A stretch of DNA of 64,000 nucleotides from Aphodovivens sp036306585 (GCA_036306585.1 JAXJZF010000004.1:128534-192533); one strand, 5' to 3'; counted from the first letter of the stretch, positions 1 to 9,104 are shown. A program made the numbers and translations. The notes: generated by a model from the letters alone, not told the origin.

Positions 1-36
1 TACCCGTGGCTCGCCTGCCAGCCCGTCACGCCCCGT

Positions 37-42
37 TATAAT
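37..42 (+). promoter_or_regulatory. -10 box upstream of serA
   Basis: A perfect TATAAT lies about 60 bases before the serA start. No good -35 hexamer is visible 16-18 bases upstream, so only the -10 element is supported. Confidence 0.45.
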
Positions 43-103
43 GCGATGCAGAAGGTGCGCGGCGCGTTGCGCCGCAGCGTTGCACAGGCGAAAGGACTCC
101 GCG

Positions 104-1687
104 ATGGATCAGAAAAAGGTTCTGGTTACCGACAAGATTGCAGACGCCGGCATCGACGTGCTGCGCGAAAAGGGTTTTCAAGTCGATGAGAAGCTGGGCC
201 TTTCGCCCGAGGAGCTGGTGGATGTCATCCCCGATTACGATGCTCTCATCGTCCGATCGGGCACCAAGGTTACACGCGAGGTCATCGAGGCGGGCAAGAA
301 CCTTAAGATCATCGGCCGCGCGGGCGTGGGCGTGGACAACGTCGACGTTGCCGCTGCGACCGACCGCGGTGTGGTTGTGTGCAATGCGCCCACGTCCAAC
401 ATCGTCTCGGCAGCCGAGCAGACCATGTGCTTGATGCTTGCAGCGGCGCGCCGTACCGCGCAGGCCAACGCTTCCATGCATGCGCACAAGTGGGAGCGCG
501 GCGATTTCATGGGCGTCGAGCTGTTCGAGAAGACGCTGGCCATCTTCGGCCTGGGCCGCATCGGCGGCTTGGTTGCCGAGCGCGCTCGCGCCTTCGGCAT
601 GAAGTTGGTGGGCTACGACCCGTACTACAGCCCCGAGCGTGCCGAGCAGCTGGGCGTGACGTTGTACGACGAGATCGATGACATCCTGCCCATCGCCGAC
701 TTCATCACCGTGCACCTGCCCAAGACCAAGGAGACCATCGGCATGTTCGGGCCCGAGCAGTACGCCCGCATGAAGGACGGCGTCATCCTGGTGAATGCGG
801 CGCGTGGCGGCATCTATAACATCGATTCGCTTGCCGACTTCATGGCCGCCGGTAAGATCTACGCCTGCGGCATCGACGTGTGGGAGGAGGAACCGTGCTT
901 CGAAAGCCCGCTGCATGAGTTCGACAACGCCCTGCTCACGCCCCATCTGGGTGCATCCACCAAGGAAGCCCAGCTGCGTGCCGGCGTGCAGACCGCCGAG
1001 TTCGTGGCGTCGGGCCTTGAAGGCTCCATCGTCCCCACCGCCATCAACATGACGCCGGTCCCCCCCGAGGTTCTCAGCGCGGTCGGGCCTTACGTGCCCG
1101 CCTGCCAGCTGATGGGCAGCGTCCTCGCGCAGATCGATGGCGAGGTTCCGCGCGACCTGAAGGTCGAGCTGCAGGGCGCCCTCATCTCGTCGGATCCCTC
1201 CATTTTGGTTGCCGGCACGCTTAAGGGCCTGCTCACTTATCACTCCACCACCACTGTCACACCCGTCAACGCATCGGCCATCGCCAAACGCCACGGCATC
1301 AAGGTGGAGACGGCGGGAGAGCGCGAGGCAGGCGGCTATTCCTCGGCGGTGCGCGTGGTCGCCGACGGCGTCGAGATCGCCTGCACGATGGTGGACGCCA
1401 CCGAGAAGCCGCGCCTCATCTCGCTGCTCGGCTACAAGATGGATATCGCGCCGGGTGCTCGCTCCCTTATTTTCGAGTACATTGACGCTCCGGGCCGCGT
1501 GGGCACCATCGGTACCATCCTGGGCGAGGCGGGCATCAACATAACCACCATGCAGATCGGCACCAAGCCCGAGGAGCAGTGCGCTTTGGTGTACATGAAT
1601 GTGGAGGGCGAAATCACCGATGCCGTGCTCCACACTCTTCGCGAGAGGGTTCCCGACTTGAAGAACCTGTGGTCTGTGAACCTGTAG
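104..1687 (+). CDS. serA: D-3-phosphoglycerate dehydrogenase
   Basis: Oxidises 3-phosphoglycerate to 3-phosphohydroxypyruvate with NAD, the first step of serine synthesis in the cytosol. The 527-residue length is that of the long SerA type with an intervening domain and a C-terminal ACT domain. Seen directly: the Rossmann motif GLGRIG near residue 150, the catalytic-type segments NAARGG near 231, DVWEEEP near 259 and TPHLGAS near 281, and an ACT-like end (GRVGTIG) after about residue 460 that in the family senses serine. The ATG at 104 is chosen because AAAGGA precedes it and MDQKKVLVTDK matches the family N-terminus; an in-frame upstream ATG at 41 overlaps the -10 box. leuA follows after 134 bases. 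Identity is secure. Confidence 0.96.
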   Translation: MDQKKVLVTDKIADAGIDVLREKGFQVDEKLGLSPEELVDVIPDYDALIVRSGTKVTREVIEAGKNLKIIGRAGVGVDNVDVAAATDRGVVVCNAPTSNIVSAAEQTMCLMLAAARRTAQANASMHAHKWERGDFMGVELFEKTLAIFGLGRIGGLVAERARAFGMKLVGYDPYYSPERAEQLGVTLYDEIDDILPIADFITVHLPKTKETIGMFGPEQYARMKDGVILVNAARGGIYNIDSLADFMAAGKIYACGIDVWEEEPCFESPLHEFDNALLTPHLGASTKEAQLRAGVQTAEFVASGLEGSIVPTAINMTPVPPEVLSAVGPYVPACQLMGSVLAQIDGEVPRDLKVELQGALISSDPSILVAGTLKGLLTYHSTTTVTPVNASAIAKRHGIKVETAGEREAGGYSSAVRVVADGVEIACTMVDATEKPRLISLLGYKMDIAPGARSLIFEYIDAPGRVGTIGTILGEAGINITTMQIGTKPEEQCALVYMNVEGEITDAVLHTLRERVPDLKNLWSVNL

Positions 1688-1770
1688 CAGCGGCAGATCG
1701 AATCTGCCGGATTCGATTCATCAAGACTATTTGAAAACCTGCGACTTGTACGGAAAATGTGATACGTTTC

Positions 1771-1792
1771 GTGCCGGCCCATTGGCCGGCAC
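1771..1792 (+). terminator. Hairpin between serA and leuA
   Basis: A perfect 9-bp stem (GTGCCGGCC/GGCCGGCAC) closes a 4-base loop and is followed by GTTTGCGTTC rather than a clean T-run. It may be a weak terminator for serA or a structure in the leuA leader. Confidence 0.45.
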
Positions 1793-1821
1793 GTTTGCGT
1801 TCGAATCGGAAAGGAATCGTC

Positions 1822-3354
1822 ATGACGCGTAAGATCAACATCTTCGACACCACGCTGCGCGACGGCGAGCAATCGCCGGGCGCGAGCATGAACACGGAAG
1901 AGAAGCTGGTGATGGCGCGTCAGCTGCTGCGATTGGGCGTGGATGTCATCGAAGCCGGCTTCCCTGTCTCCTCGCCGGGCGATTTCGAGAGCGTGCGTCG
2001 CATCGCCGAGTTGGCGGGCGATGCCGCTACCGTGTGCGCGCTCACCCGTGCGGTCGATAAGGACATCGACGCCGCTGCGGATGCGCTCAGATATGCCAAG
2101 CGACCCCGCATTCACACCGGTTTGGGAGTTTCTCCCAGCCATCTTCATGAGAAGCTGCGCATCACCGAGGAGGAGTGCCTGGAGCGCACCGCCTATTGCG
2201 TGTCCTACGCGAAGAAATTCGTGGACGATGTGCAGTTCTATGCGGAGGATGCCGGACGCTCTGACTACGATTTTCTCGTACGCGTCATCCAATGCGCCAT
2301 CGACAACGGCGCCACCGTGGTGAACATCCCCGACACCACCGGCTACTCCATGCCTGACGAGTTCGGCCGCCGCATCAAATACCTCATGGACAATGTGAAC
2401 GGCATCGAGAACGTCACGCTGTCGGTCCATTGCCACAACGATCTAGGGATGGCAACCGCATTGTCGCTGGCAGGCGTGCGCAACGGTGCGACACAGGTGG
2501 AATGCACCGTCAACGGTCTGGGCGAGCGTGCGGGCAATACCGCCATGGAGGAAGTGGTGATGGCCATCCGCATGCACGGCAACGAGCTGGATGCCCATAC
2601 CGACATCAACACCCGAGAGTTCGTGAAGGCCAGCCGCCTACTCACCTCCATCACCGGCATGGGCGTGCAGGCGAACAAGGCCATCGTGGGAGCCAATGCC
2701 TTCGCTCATTCTTCGGGCATCCACCAGGATGGTGTGCTGAAAGCGCGTGATACTTACGAGATCATCGACCCCGAAGAAGTGGGCGCCGGTCACAGCCAGA
2801 TCGTGCTGACGGCGCGCAGCGGCCATGCGGCGCTGAAGCATCGCCTGGAGGTGCTTGGGTATGAATTCGACGCCGAAACCCTCGATGAGCTTTACGAGGC
2901 TTTTCTGAATCTGGCAGACAAGAAGAAGGAAGTTTACGACGAGGATCTGGAAAGCCTCATCAATGAGCGCGGCCGCAACGTGAACGCCATCTACACGTTG
3001 GAAGGCGTGCAAATCAGCTGCGGTTTCCCGCTTACGCCCACTGCCACCGTTACCTTGCGTAACCAGGCCGACCAGGTGGTTACCGCATGCGACTACGGCA
3101 CCGGCCCCATCGATGCAATGTGCAAGGCGATCAATCGCATCGTCCAAGTGGAAAACGACCTGACGGAATTCTCGGTTCAAGCCATTACTCGTGGCGTCGA
3201 TGCCATAGGCGAAGTGACTATACGCGTGACCGCCCCCGACGGCGAAGCATACACCGGTCGCGGCGCCGACGGCGACATCGTGGTGTCTTCTACCAAGGCT
3301 TACCTGAACGCGCTGAACCGTCTGCTTAACGACAAGTTGGAGCATCGCCGTTAA
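1822..3354 (+). CDS. leuA: 2-isopropylmalate synthase
   Basis: Condenses acetyl-CoA with 2-ketoisovalerate, the committed step of leucine synthesis. The 510-residue protein has the DRE-TIM metallolyase signature TTLRDGEQSPG near residues 9-19 and the metal-binding HCHNDLG near residue 203. The VNGLGERAGN segment follows, and a C-terminal region of about 120 residues matches the regulatory LeuA dimer domain, which in the family binds leucine. The ATG at 1822 is preceded by GGAAAGGAA; an upstream in-frame ATG at 1759 lies before the intergenic hairpin and lacks a site. Homocitrate and citramalate synthases share the fold, but length and the intact dimer domain favour LeuA. Confidence 0.93.
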   Translation: MTRKINIFDTTLRDGEQSPGASMNTEEKLVMARQLLRLGVDVIEAGFPVSSPGDFESVRRIAELAGDAATVCALTRAVDKDIDAAADALRYAKRPRIHTGLGVSPSHLHEKLRITEEECLERTAYCVSYAKKFVDDVQFYAEDAGRSDYDFLVRVIQCAIDNGATVVNIPDTTGYSMPDEFGRRIKYLMDNVNGIENVTLSVHCHNDLGMATALSLAGVRNGATQVECTVNGLGERAGNTAMEEVVMAIRMHGNELDAHTDINTREFVKASRLLTSITGMGVQANKAIVGANAFAHSSGIHQDGVLKARDTYEIIDPEEVGAGHSQIVLTARSGHAALKHRLEVLGYEFDAETLDELYEAFLNLADKKKEVYDEDLESLINERGRNVNAIYTLEGVQISCGFPLTPTATVTLRNQADQVVTACDYGTGPIDAMCKAINRIVQVENDLTEFSVQAITRGVDAIGEVTIRVTAPDGEAYTGRGADGDIVVSSTKAYLNALNRLLNDKLEHRR

Positions 3355-3360
3355 AAGACG

Positions 3361-3418
3361 TCGCTTCTTGAAGCGATGGGGAAGAAGCGGGGCCCTGCCT
3401 TTCATGTGGCGGGGCCCC
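3361..3418 (+). terminator. Terminator after leuA
   Basis: A short hairpin (TCGCTTC/GAAGCGA, 3361-3376) is followed by a strong 11-bp stem with one G-U pair (3389-3399 with 3408-3418, GGGGCCC core, 8-base loop). It lies between leuA and the convergent gene, so it could act in both directions. Confidence 0.75.
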
Positions 3419-3446
3419 TCTGCGTTTCATGGGGTGCAAAGGGGCT

Positions 3447-4160
3447 TTACTGCTCGGTGACTACCTTCGACGATACCACGTTGCTCGGCGAGATAAGGAT
3501 CACGCTAGCCGTTCCGGTTTGCGCTGCGTCGACGTAGAACGCGTTGTTGGTCGCTTGCGCGTCTGCTGCATCTTCCTCGGCTTCGGTGCAGATGACGATG
3601 TCGATGCCGGAGATGCGCTGCACCTTCCATCGGTCCGGCGTGATGACGACGGTGAAGTCCACGGAGGCGTCGGCGAACGCGCGCATGCAGCTGGCAACCT
3701 CCAGCTGGGTGACGCCGTCCCCGGCGCTCATCACGCCGATACGCCGAGCGCCGCATTTGAGGATGGTCCCTTCTCGATAGAGCGACGCGTCGGCGCAATC
3801 GATCGTCAGGACGTGGGCACCCTTGCTCAGGTAGTCGGCTTCGAGGGCGTCGATGTCAACGGGCGCGGGCTCGTCGTCGAAGACGAGCGAGGAGGAGCCC
3901 AGGGCGATGGACGGCGTGCTGGTTTCCCGGGCATCCGTCGCTTCGGAACCCTCGTCGTCCTCTTGCGTTTCGGGGTCGACAGTGCCTTCGTAGACGATGG
4001 CGGTGTAGCCGTCCATCTCGCCCACGGTGTCGTCGATGGTGGTGGCGACGACGTTCCAGGAATGCCCGGCAACCATGTACCAACCCAACCCGACCAGGCT
4101 AAGCACGATCAGGAGGGCGAATACCACCAAAGCGATCTTTTCGCGAGAGGATTTCTGCAT
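3447..4160 (-). CDS. Membrane-anchored protein of unknown function
   Basis: A 237-residue protein with a short basic start, then one hydrophobic helix (about residues 10-31, ALVVFALLIVLSLVGLGW). The rest is soluble, acidic and presumably extracytoplasmic. It contains a YTAIVYEGT segment, an Asp/Glu-rich linker (about residues 65-100) and regions such as HVLTIDCADASLY and RRIGVMSA. I recognise no catalytic motif. Similar single-helix proteins seem common in this lineage, but that is recollection and not something the sequence shows. AAGGA precedes the ATG. It converges on leuA across a strong terminator. Confidence 0.75.
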   Translation of the reverse strand: MQKSSREKIALVVFALLIVLSLVGLGWYMVAGHSWNVVATTIDDTVGEMDGYTAIVYEGTVDPETQEDDEGSEATDARETSTPSIALGSSSLVFDDEPAPVDIDALEADYLSKGAHVLTIDCADASLYREGTILKCGARRIGVMSAGDGVTQLEVASCMRAFADASVDFTVVITPDRWKVQRISGIDIVICTEAEEDAADAQATNNAFYVDAAQTGTASVILISPSNVVSSKVVTEQ

Positions 4161-4462
4161 AGTCCTTCCATTATAGCGTTGCCGCCTTATGCCGGGCTTC
4201 CGGTTTCTTCGTTCGCCGTGCTTGTCCGGGAAGCGGTTGGAATATTCTTATCCGCGAACCGTTGGCCACTTTATGCGCCCACCGCTCGAAACGACGCGCT
4301 GCCGAAGGTTGCCCGGATGTAGTCTTGGCCTGCGCCGATAATGGCGTGGGGGTCCGGCAAGCCGGAACGATGAGAGGCTTCGCAGGACGCGCATGCCGCA
4401 TGGCGCGGTAAACCAAGCAAGCGCCCGCCAAGGGCGCAATGTGCGTGGAAGGAGCCCTCCCT
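4161..4462. other. Divergent intergenic region
   Basis: About 300 bases between the divergent membrane protein and aldehyde dehydrogenase genes. It holds two small hairpins, TCCGGC/GCCGGA at 4353-4366 and GCGCCC/GGGCGC at 4421-4437, the second directly before the dehydrogenase ribosome site. No convincing promoter pair or small gene was seen. Confidence 0.4.
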
Positions 4463-5947
4463 ATGAACAATCCTGCCCAGCAATCCTATCAGCTCTACAT
4501 CGGCGGCGAATGGATGGATGCCTCGGACGGCGGCACCATCGATTGCTATTGCCCCGCCAACGGAGAAAAGCTCTCCACCATCGCCGATGCCACCAAAGAA
4601 GACGTCGACCGTGCCGTCGATGCTGCTTGGAAAGCGTTCGATACCTGGGGAAAGACCGATAAAGCCCAGCGCGCCATCATTCTGAACAAGGTGGCGGACG
4701 TCATCGAGGAGAATGCCGAGCACTTCGCGTTGCTCGAGTCACTGGACAACGGCAAGCCCATCCGAGAGACGCGCGCCATAGACGTCGCCTACTCGGTGGA
4801 TCATTTCCGCTATTTCGCCGGTTGCCTGCTGGCCGACACCGGCGAGGCCGATATGCTCCCCGGCAACATGATGTCGCTGGTGCTGCATGAGCCCATCGGC
4901 GTCGTCGGCCAGATCGTGCCGTGGAACTTCCCGTTCCTCATGGCCGCGTGGAAGCTGGCCCCGGTGCTCGCCGCGGGTGACTGCACCGTATTCAAGCCCT
5001 CTTCAAGCACTAGCCTCACCGTGCTCGAGTTGGCGCGCTTGACCCAGGACATCATCCCCGCCGGCGTGTTCAACGTGGTTACCGGCCGTGGCAGCAAGTC
5101 CGGTCAGTACATCCTGGACAATCCCCGCATCTCCAAGCTTGCGTTCACCGGTTCCACCGAGGTCGGCCGCGACGTCGCCCGTGCTGCAGCGGAGCGCCTC
5201 ATCCCTGCCACGCTGGAGCTGGGCGGCAAGTCGGCCAACATCATCTTTCCCGACGCCAAGTGGGACATGGTGCTCGACGGCGTGCAGCTGGGCATCTTGT
5301 TCAACCAGGGCCAGGTCTGCTGCGCCGGCAGCCGCATCTTCGTGCACGAGGATGTTTACGATAAGTTCGTCGAAGACGCCGTGGCGGCCTTCAGCAAAGT
5401 GAAGGTGGGCATGCCGTGGGAAGACGACACCCAGATGGGCAGCCAGATCGACCAGCGCCAGGCCGACAAGATCCTGGAGTACGTCGAGATCGCCAAGCAG
5501 GAAGGCGGCAAGGTGCTGTGCGGCGGCGAGCGCTACACCGAAGGCGAGTGCGCCAAGGGCGCGTTCCTCAAGCCCACGCTTATCGAGATCCCCAACAACA
5601 AGTGCCGTGTGGCGCAGGAGGAGATTTTCGGCCCGGTGGCCGTGCTGCAGAAGTTCAGCACCGAGGAAGAGGTTATCGAGCTGGCCAACGACTCGGTGTA
5701 CGGCCTGGGAGGTGCCGTGTGGACCCGCGACATCAACCGCGCGCTGCGCGTGGCTCAGGGCGTGCACACCGGCCGCATGTGGATCAACACCTACAATCAG
5801 ATTCCTTCCGGCGCGCCGTTCGGCGGTTACAAGGAATCGGGCATCGGCCGCGAGACGCACAAGATCATGCTGGAGCATTATTGCCAGACCAAGAACATCA
5901 TGATCAACCTAAGCGAGGAGCCTTCCGGCTTCTACCCCGAGCAGTAA
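4463..5947 (+). CDS. NAD(P)-dependent aldehyde dehydrogenase
   Basis: A 494-residue member of the ALDH superfamily, oxidising an aldehyde to its acid. Seen: the cofactor segment VPWNFPF near residue 150, FTGSTEVG near 230, the general-base motif LELGGKS near 252 and the catalytic-cysteine segment GQVCCAGSR near 286, plus EEIFGPV further on. The full family length is present. The ATG at 4463 follows GGAAGGAG; the in-frame GTG at 4439 would leave no ribosome site. Substrate is unclear; the best-known relatives act on betaine, gamma-aminobutyraldehyde or simple aliphatic aldehydes. It is monocistronic, ending in a strong terminator. Confidence 0.92.
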   Translation: MNNPAQQSYQLYIGGEWMDASDGGTIDCYCPANGEKLSTIADATKEDVDRAVDAAWKAFDTWGKTDKAQRAIILNKVADVIEENAEHFALLESLDNGKPIRETRAIDVAYSVDHFRYFAGCLLADTGEADMLPGNMMSLVLHEPIGVVGQIVPWNFPFLMAAWKLAPVLAAGDCTVFKPSSSTSLTVLELARLTQDIIPAGVFNVVTGRGSKSGQYILDNPRISKLAFTGSTEVGRDVARAAAERLIPATLELGGKSANIIFPDAKWDMVLDGVQLGILFNQGQVCCAGSRIFVHEDVYDKFVEDAVAAFSKVKVGMPWEDDTQMGSQIDQRQADKILEYVEIAKQEGGKVLCGGERYTEGECAKGAFLKPTLIEIPNNKCRVAQEEIFGPVAVLQKFSTEEEVIELANDSVYGLGGAVWTRDINRALRVAQGVHTGRMWINTYNQIPSGAPFGGYKESGIGRETHKIMLEHYCQTKNIMINLSEEPSGFYPEQ

Positions 5948-5997
5948 TCTCGGACGCATATTCGGCAATCGATTCCGACTGCCTGTTTTCCTCTTTT

Positions 5998-6022
5998 GGC
6001 GCCGCCTCCCTTGGGCGGCGCC
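5998..6022 (+). terminator. Terminator after aldehyde dehydrogenase
   Basis: A perfect 9-bp stem GGCGCCGCC/GGCGGCGCC with a 7-base loop, followed by TTCGCGTTT, about 50 bases after the stop codon. Confidence 0.75.
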
Positions 6023-6104
6023 TTCGCGTTTCAGGGGTTTTCGCCGTTGCCCGAATGAGGATGCCCTTGGGCGTCTGGTTGCGTTTCCATCCTGTTACGG
6101 CCGA

Positions 6105-6132
6105 TTGCCAGAGGGGGTTTTCCGAGGATAAT
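6105..6132 (+). promoter_or_regulatory. Promoter of the XRE-cupin/acyl-CoA ligase operon
   Basis: TTGCCA (6105-6110), a 16-base spacer and GATAAT (6127-6132), each 5 of 6 to the housekeeping consensus. The predicted transcript start near 6139 gives an 85-base leader. Confidence 0.6.
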
Positions 6133-6150
6133 GGAGAAGTTTCATTATCC
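6126..6150. promoter_or_regulatory. Inverted-repeat operator overlapping the -10 box
   Basis: Perfect 8-base arms GGATAATG and CATTATCC separated by 9 bases. The left arm contains the -10 hexamer and the spacer contains the predicted transcript start. The geometry fits a dimeric HTH repressor, most simply autoregulation by the XRE-cupin protein encoded next. Confidence 0.6.
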
Positions 6151-6223
6151 GCAGGCACCGCTGCGCCCTGGCGAGCAAACACCCCGGTGCAGGTACCGTT
6201 ACGAGAAAAAAGGAGCGTGAGAA

Positions 6224-6805
6224 ATGGAAGAAGAGAACAAGCTCGGCAAGAAGATCACCACTCTGCGCGAGGCCCATCACCTGAGCGCGCAGGATCTGGC
6301 CGATCGCTGCAGCTGCGACGTTTCCGTCATCGAAGGTCTCGAGGGCGGGGAGCTGCCCCCTTCGCTTGCGCCTCTCATCAAGATCACCCGCGCTCTCGGC
6401 GTGCGCCTGGGCACCCTCATGGACGACGATGAGGAGCTCGGCCCCGTTTACATCGATGCTGAGCAAATGGAGGAGGTTCAGCGCCTGAAGAGCCTGCAGA
6501 CCGCCAGCGATGCCGGCGACTTGAGCTACTTCAGCCTGGCTGCTGGGCGCCCCTCTCGTCACATGAATCCGTTCGTCATCACCGTGGATCCCTCCGACGA
6601 GACCGAGCACGAGCTCGTGGGTCACGAGGGCGAGGAATGGTTGTTCGGCGTCGAGGGCCAGATCGAGATCGAGTACGGCAAGGGCAACGTCTACGTGCTG
6701 GGGCCCGGTGAGAGCATGTACTACGACTCCATCGTCCCGCACCAGGTTCGCGCCCATGATGGTCAGAAGGCGAAGTTCCTCGCCGTCGTGTACGAGCCGA
6801 TGTAG
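6224..6805 (+). CDS. XRE-family regulator with C-terminal cupin domain
   Basis: A 193-residue protein. An N-terminal helix-turn-helix of the XRE type (about residues 8-62, with LREAHHLSAQDLADRC) is followed by a beta-rich cupin domain (about 115-190, with HEGEEWLFGVEGQIEI and PGESMYYDSIVPHQV). Such XRE-cupin proteins sense a small ligand in the cupin and control adjacent metabolic genes. AAAGGAG precedes the ATG at good spacing. The acyl-CoA ligase starts 14 bases downstream, so the pair is an operon; the inverted repeat over the promoter suggests autoregulation. The ligand is unknown; an acyl-CoA or fatty acid is a reasonable guess from context only. Confidence 0.88.
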   Translation: MEEENKLGKKITTLREAHHLSAQDLADRCSCDVSVIEGLEGGELPPSLAPLIKITRALGVRLGTLMDDDEELGPVYIDAEQMEEVQRLKSLQTASDAGDLSYFSLAAGRPSRHMNPFVITVDPSDETEHELVGHEGEEWLFGVEGQIEIEYGKGNVYVLGPGESMYYDSIVPHQVRAHDGQKAKFLAVVYEPM

Positions 6806-6819
6806 GTCGGAGGCGACGC

Positions 6820-8565
6820 ATGACTGAATCTGATTCCAAGCGCATTCCGGTGATGCCGGAAGACGTGGTGGCGGCGGCCATCGCGGCAGGGGAGCCGGTT
6901 CCGGGTTCGCAGGACTATCCCCTGCATTCCGAGAAGACCATCGGCGCGTACTTCCGCGACCAGGTGGCCGTGGATCCCTACCATGAGTTCGTCGTGTACC
7001 CCGACCGCGACCTCCGCTGGTCGTACAAGGATTTCGACGACCGCACCGACAATCTGGCGCGCGGCCTGCTGGCAATCGGCATGGAACCGGGCGATCACCT
7101 GGGCGTGTGGGCGCGAAACATCCCCGACTGGCTTACGTTCATGTACGCGTGCGCCAAGATCGGCGTGGTGATGGTCACGGTCAACCCCGTGTATAAAAGC
7201 CATGAGCTCGACTACGTGCTGAAGCAGTCCGACATGAAGGCGCTGTGCGTCATCGATGCCTACCGTGATGTCGACTACCTGCAGATCATCCGCGATCTGG
7301 TGCCGGAGACCCTTACCCAGGAGCGCGGCCATCTGGAAAGCAAGAACTACCCGTGCCTGAAGAACCTCATCTACATGGGGCCCGAAAAGCACCGAGGCTT
7401 CTACAGCGTGCCCGAGCTCATCCTGCTGGGCAGCTACGTCGACGAGAATGCTCTGGCCGAAGCTGAGACGAAGTTCGACAACAACGACGTCTGCATGATG
7501 CAGTACACTTCGGGCACCACTGGGTTCCCCAAGGGTGTCATGCTCACGCATCGCAACATCCTCAACGATGGCTTCTACATCGGCGAGGGCCAGAAGCTCA
7601 CGCCGATCGACCGCGTCACGCTTCCCGTGCCGTTCTTCCATTGCTTCGGTTGCGTGCTGGGCGTGATGGCATGTCTGACGCACCGCTGCACCATGGTCAT
7701 CGTGGAGGACTTCGACGCCAGCCTGGTGCTGCAGGCCATCCATAAGGAACGTGCCACCGCTGTCTACGGCGTGCCCACGATGTTCATCGCCGAGCTGAAC
7801 CACCCCGACTTCGACACGTTCGACCTGTCCAGCCTGCGCACGGGTATCATGGCTGGTAGCTCTTGTCCGTCCGAGACCATGCGCGAGGCCATCGAGCGCA
7901 TGAACCTGCGCGAGCTTACCATCTGCTACGGCCTCACCGAGACGAGCCCCGTGTTCACCCAGACCAGCGCCGACGACGACCTCGAGCACAAGTGCGAGAC
8001 GGTGGGCAAGCGCCATCCTCCGGTTCTGGTGAAGATCGTCGACCCCGAGACCGGTGAGCGCTGTGGCTTCAACGAGCCCGGTGAGCTGTGCTGCAAGGGT
8101 TACAACGTCATGAAGGGCTACTATAAGATGCCCGAGGAGACTGCCAAGGTCATCGACGACGAAGGCTACCTGCACTCCGGCGACCTGGGCACGGTGGACG
8201 AGGAAGGCTACTACCGTGTCACCGGCCGCGTGAAGGACATGATCATCCGCGGCGGCGAGAACATCTACCCGCTCGAGATCGAGAACTTCCTGCTTACGCA
8301 TCCCGGCGTGCTGGACGTCCAGGTGGTCGGCGCCCCCGATGAGCGCCTCGGCGAGATCGTTGTCGCATTCATCCGCAAGCGCCCCAACTACGAGGGGGAG
8401 ATGACTGAGCAGAGCGTCCGCGAATGGGCGATCCCGCGCATCGCACGCTATAAGGTGCCCAAGCGCGTGTTCTTTGTGGACGACTTCCCCATGACGCCTT
8501 CCATGAAGGTGCAGAAGTTCAAGCTGCGCGAGATGGCAGCCGAGATGGTGGGCGCCTCCAAGTAG
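6820..8565 (+). CDS. AMP-forming acyl-CoA synthetase (fatty-acid CoA ligase)
   Basis: Activates a carboxylic acid, probably a fatty acid, to its CoA thioester through an acyl-AMP intermediate. The 581-residue protein is full length for the ANL superfamily. Seen: the phosphate-binding loop YTSGTTGFPKG near residue 228, the YGLTETSPV motif near 370, HSGDLG near 450, and the hinge and C-terminal motifs RVKDMIIRGGENIYP near 470. A catalytic lysine follows in the PSMKVQKFKL tail. The closest style is long- or medium-chain FadD-like proteins. It is co-transcribed with the XRE-cupin regulator, which probably controls it, and ends at a very strong terminator. The chain length used cannot be read from the sequence. 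Confidence 0.92.
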   Translation: MTESDSKRIPVMPEDVVAAAIAAGEPVPGSQDYPLHSEKTIGAYFRDQVAVDPYHEFVVYPDRDLRWSYKDFDDRTDNLARGLLAIGMEPGDHLGVWARNIPDWLTFMYACAKIGVVMVTVNPVYKSHELDYVLKQSDMKALCVIDAYRDVDYLQIIRDLVPETLTQERGHLESKNYPCLKNLIYMGPEKHRGFYSVPELILLGSYVDENALAEAETKFDNNDVCMMQYTSGTTGFPKGVMLTHRNILNDGFYIGEGQKLTPIDRVTLPVPFFHCFGCVLGVMACLTHRCTMVIVEDFDASLVLQAIHKERATAVYGVPTMFIAELNHPDFDTFDLSSLRTGIMAGSSCPSETMREAIERMNLRELTICYGLTETSPVFTQTSADDDLEHKCETVGKRHPPVLVKIVDPETGERCGFNEPGELCCKGYNVMKGYYKMPEETAKVIDDEGYLHSGDLGTVDEEGYYRVTGRVKDMIIRGGENIYPLEIENFLLTHPGVLDVQVVGAPDERLGEIVVAFIRKRPNYEGEMTEQSVREWAIPRIARYKVPKRVFFVDDFPMTPSMKVQKFKLREMAAEMVGASK

Positions 8566-8607
8566 GCTTCCCGCATCGACGACCTGCACCGCACAATCAA
8601 GGTTGCC

Positions 8608-8643
8608 AACGGGCCCGCAGCTATTCCAAGCTGCGGGCCCGTT
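8608..8643. terminator. Bidirectional terminator
   Basis: A perfect 15-bp stem (8608-8622 with 8629-8643, GGGCCCGCAGCT core) and 6-base loop, followed by CTTTATG. It separates the acyl-CoA ligase from the convergent DUF454 gene and could serve both strands. Confidence 0.85.
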
Positions 8644-8708
8644 CTTTATGCAGGGACTATGCGAGCGGAAGGGTTGAGCCGAGGGTTCGCATGCGGCTAG
8701 CGTCGGTG

Positions 8709-9104
8709 CTAGCGCTTTCCGTCGGTGTCGACATCGAGCCGGTCGGAGACCGTGGGGGTGCGGATGAGCATCAGATACAGCAGGAACACAGCGACGCAGG
8801 CGAGGATCGCCCAAACGAGGGGCTTTTGCACGGCGATCGCCGAAACTACCAGCACGCCGAGGGAGAACACGAGGATGCGGGCTTTCTTGGCGGGGGAGAT
8901 GCCGCCGCGTTCCTTGAAGGGCTCCACGTAGCTGCAATACAGTTTCGTGGAGCGCATCCAAGTATGGAGGCGCGGAGAGCTTTGGGCGAACAGAAATCCT
9001 GCAAGAAGCATCAGCGGCGTGGTGGGCAGCACGGGGATGACGACGCCCACGGCGCCTATCCCCAGGCACAGCCAGGCAAGCCCAAGCAGAAGGTAACGTG
9101 TCAT
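8709..9104 (-). CDS. DUF454 (YbaN-type) inner-membrane protein
   Basis: A 131-residue integral membrane protein. The start MTRYLLLGLAWLCLGIGAVG and the following VVIPVLPTTPLMLLAGFLFAQSS match the conserved DUF454 N-terminal half. A short cytoplasmic stretch follows (HTWMRSTKLY, rich in aromatic residues), then two more hydrophobic helices and a polar tail. The family has no established function. The ATG at 9104 is chosen because GGAGAG lies just upstream; a much longer in-frame extension upstream has atypical composition and is not credible as coding. It is monocistronic and converges on the acyl-CoA ligase. Confidence 0.82.
   Translation of the reverse strand: MTRYLLLGLAWLCLGIGAVGVVIPVLPTTPLMLLAGFLFAQSSPRLHTWMRSTKLYCSYVEPFKERGGISPAKKARILVFSLGVLVVSAIAVQKPLVWAILACVAVFLLYLMLIRTPTVSDRLDVDTDGKR

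Noticed and set aside
26..1633. A 535-residue minus-strand frame over serA
   Set aside because: Antisense shadow of serA, rich in His, Asp and Ala as expected of such frames.
4170..4175. TATAAT on the minus strand before the membrane-anchored gene
   Set aside because: A start from it would fall inside or after the ribosome site, leaving almost no leader, so it is probably chance.
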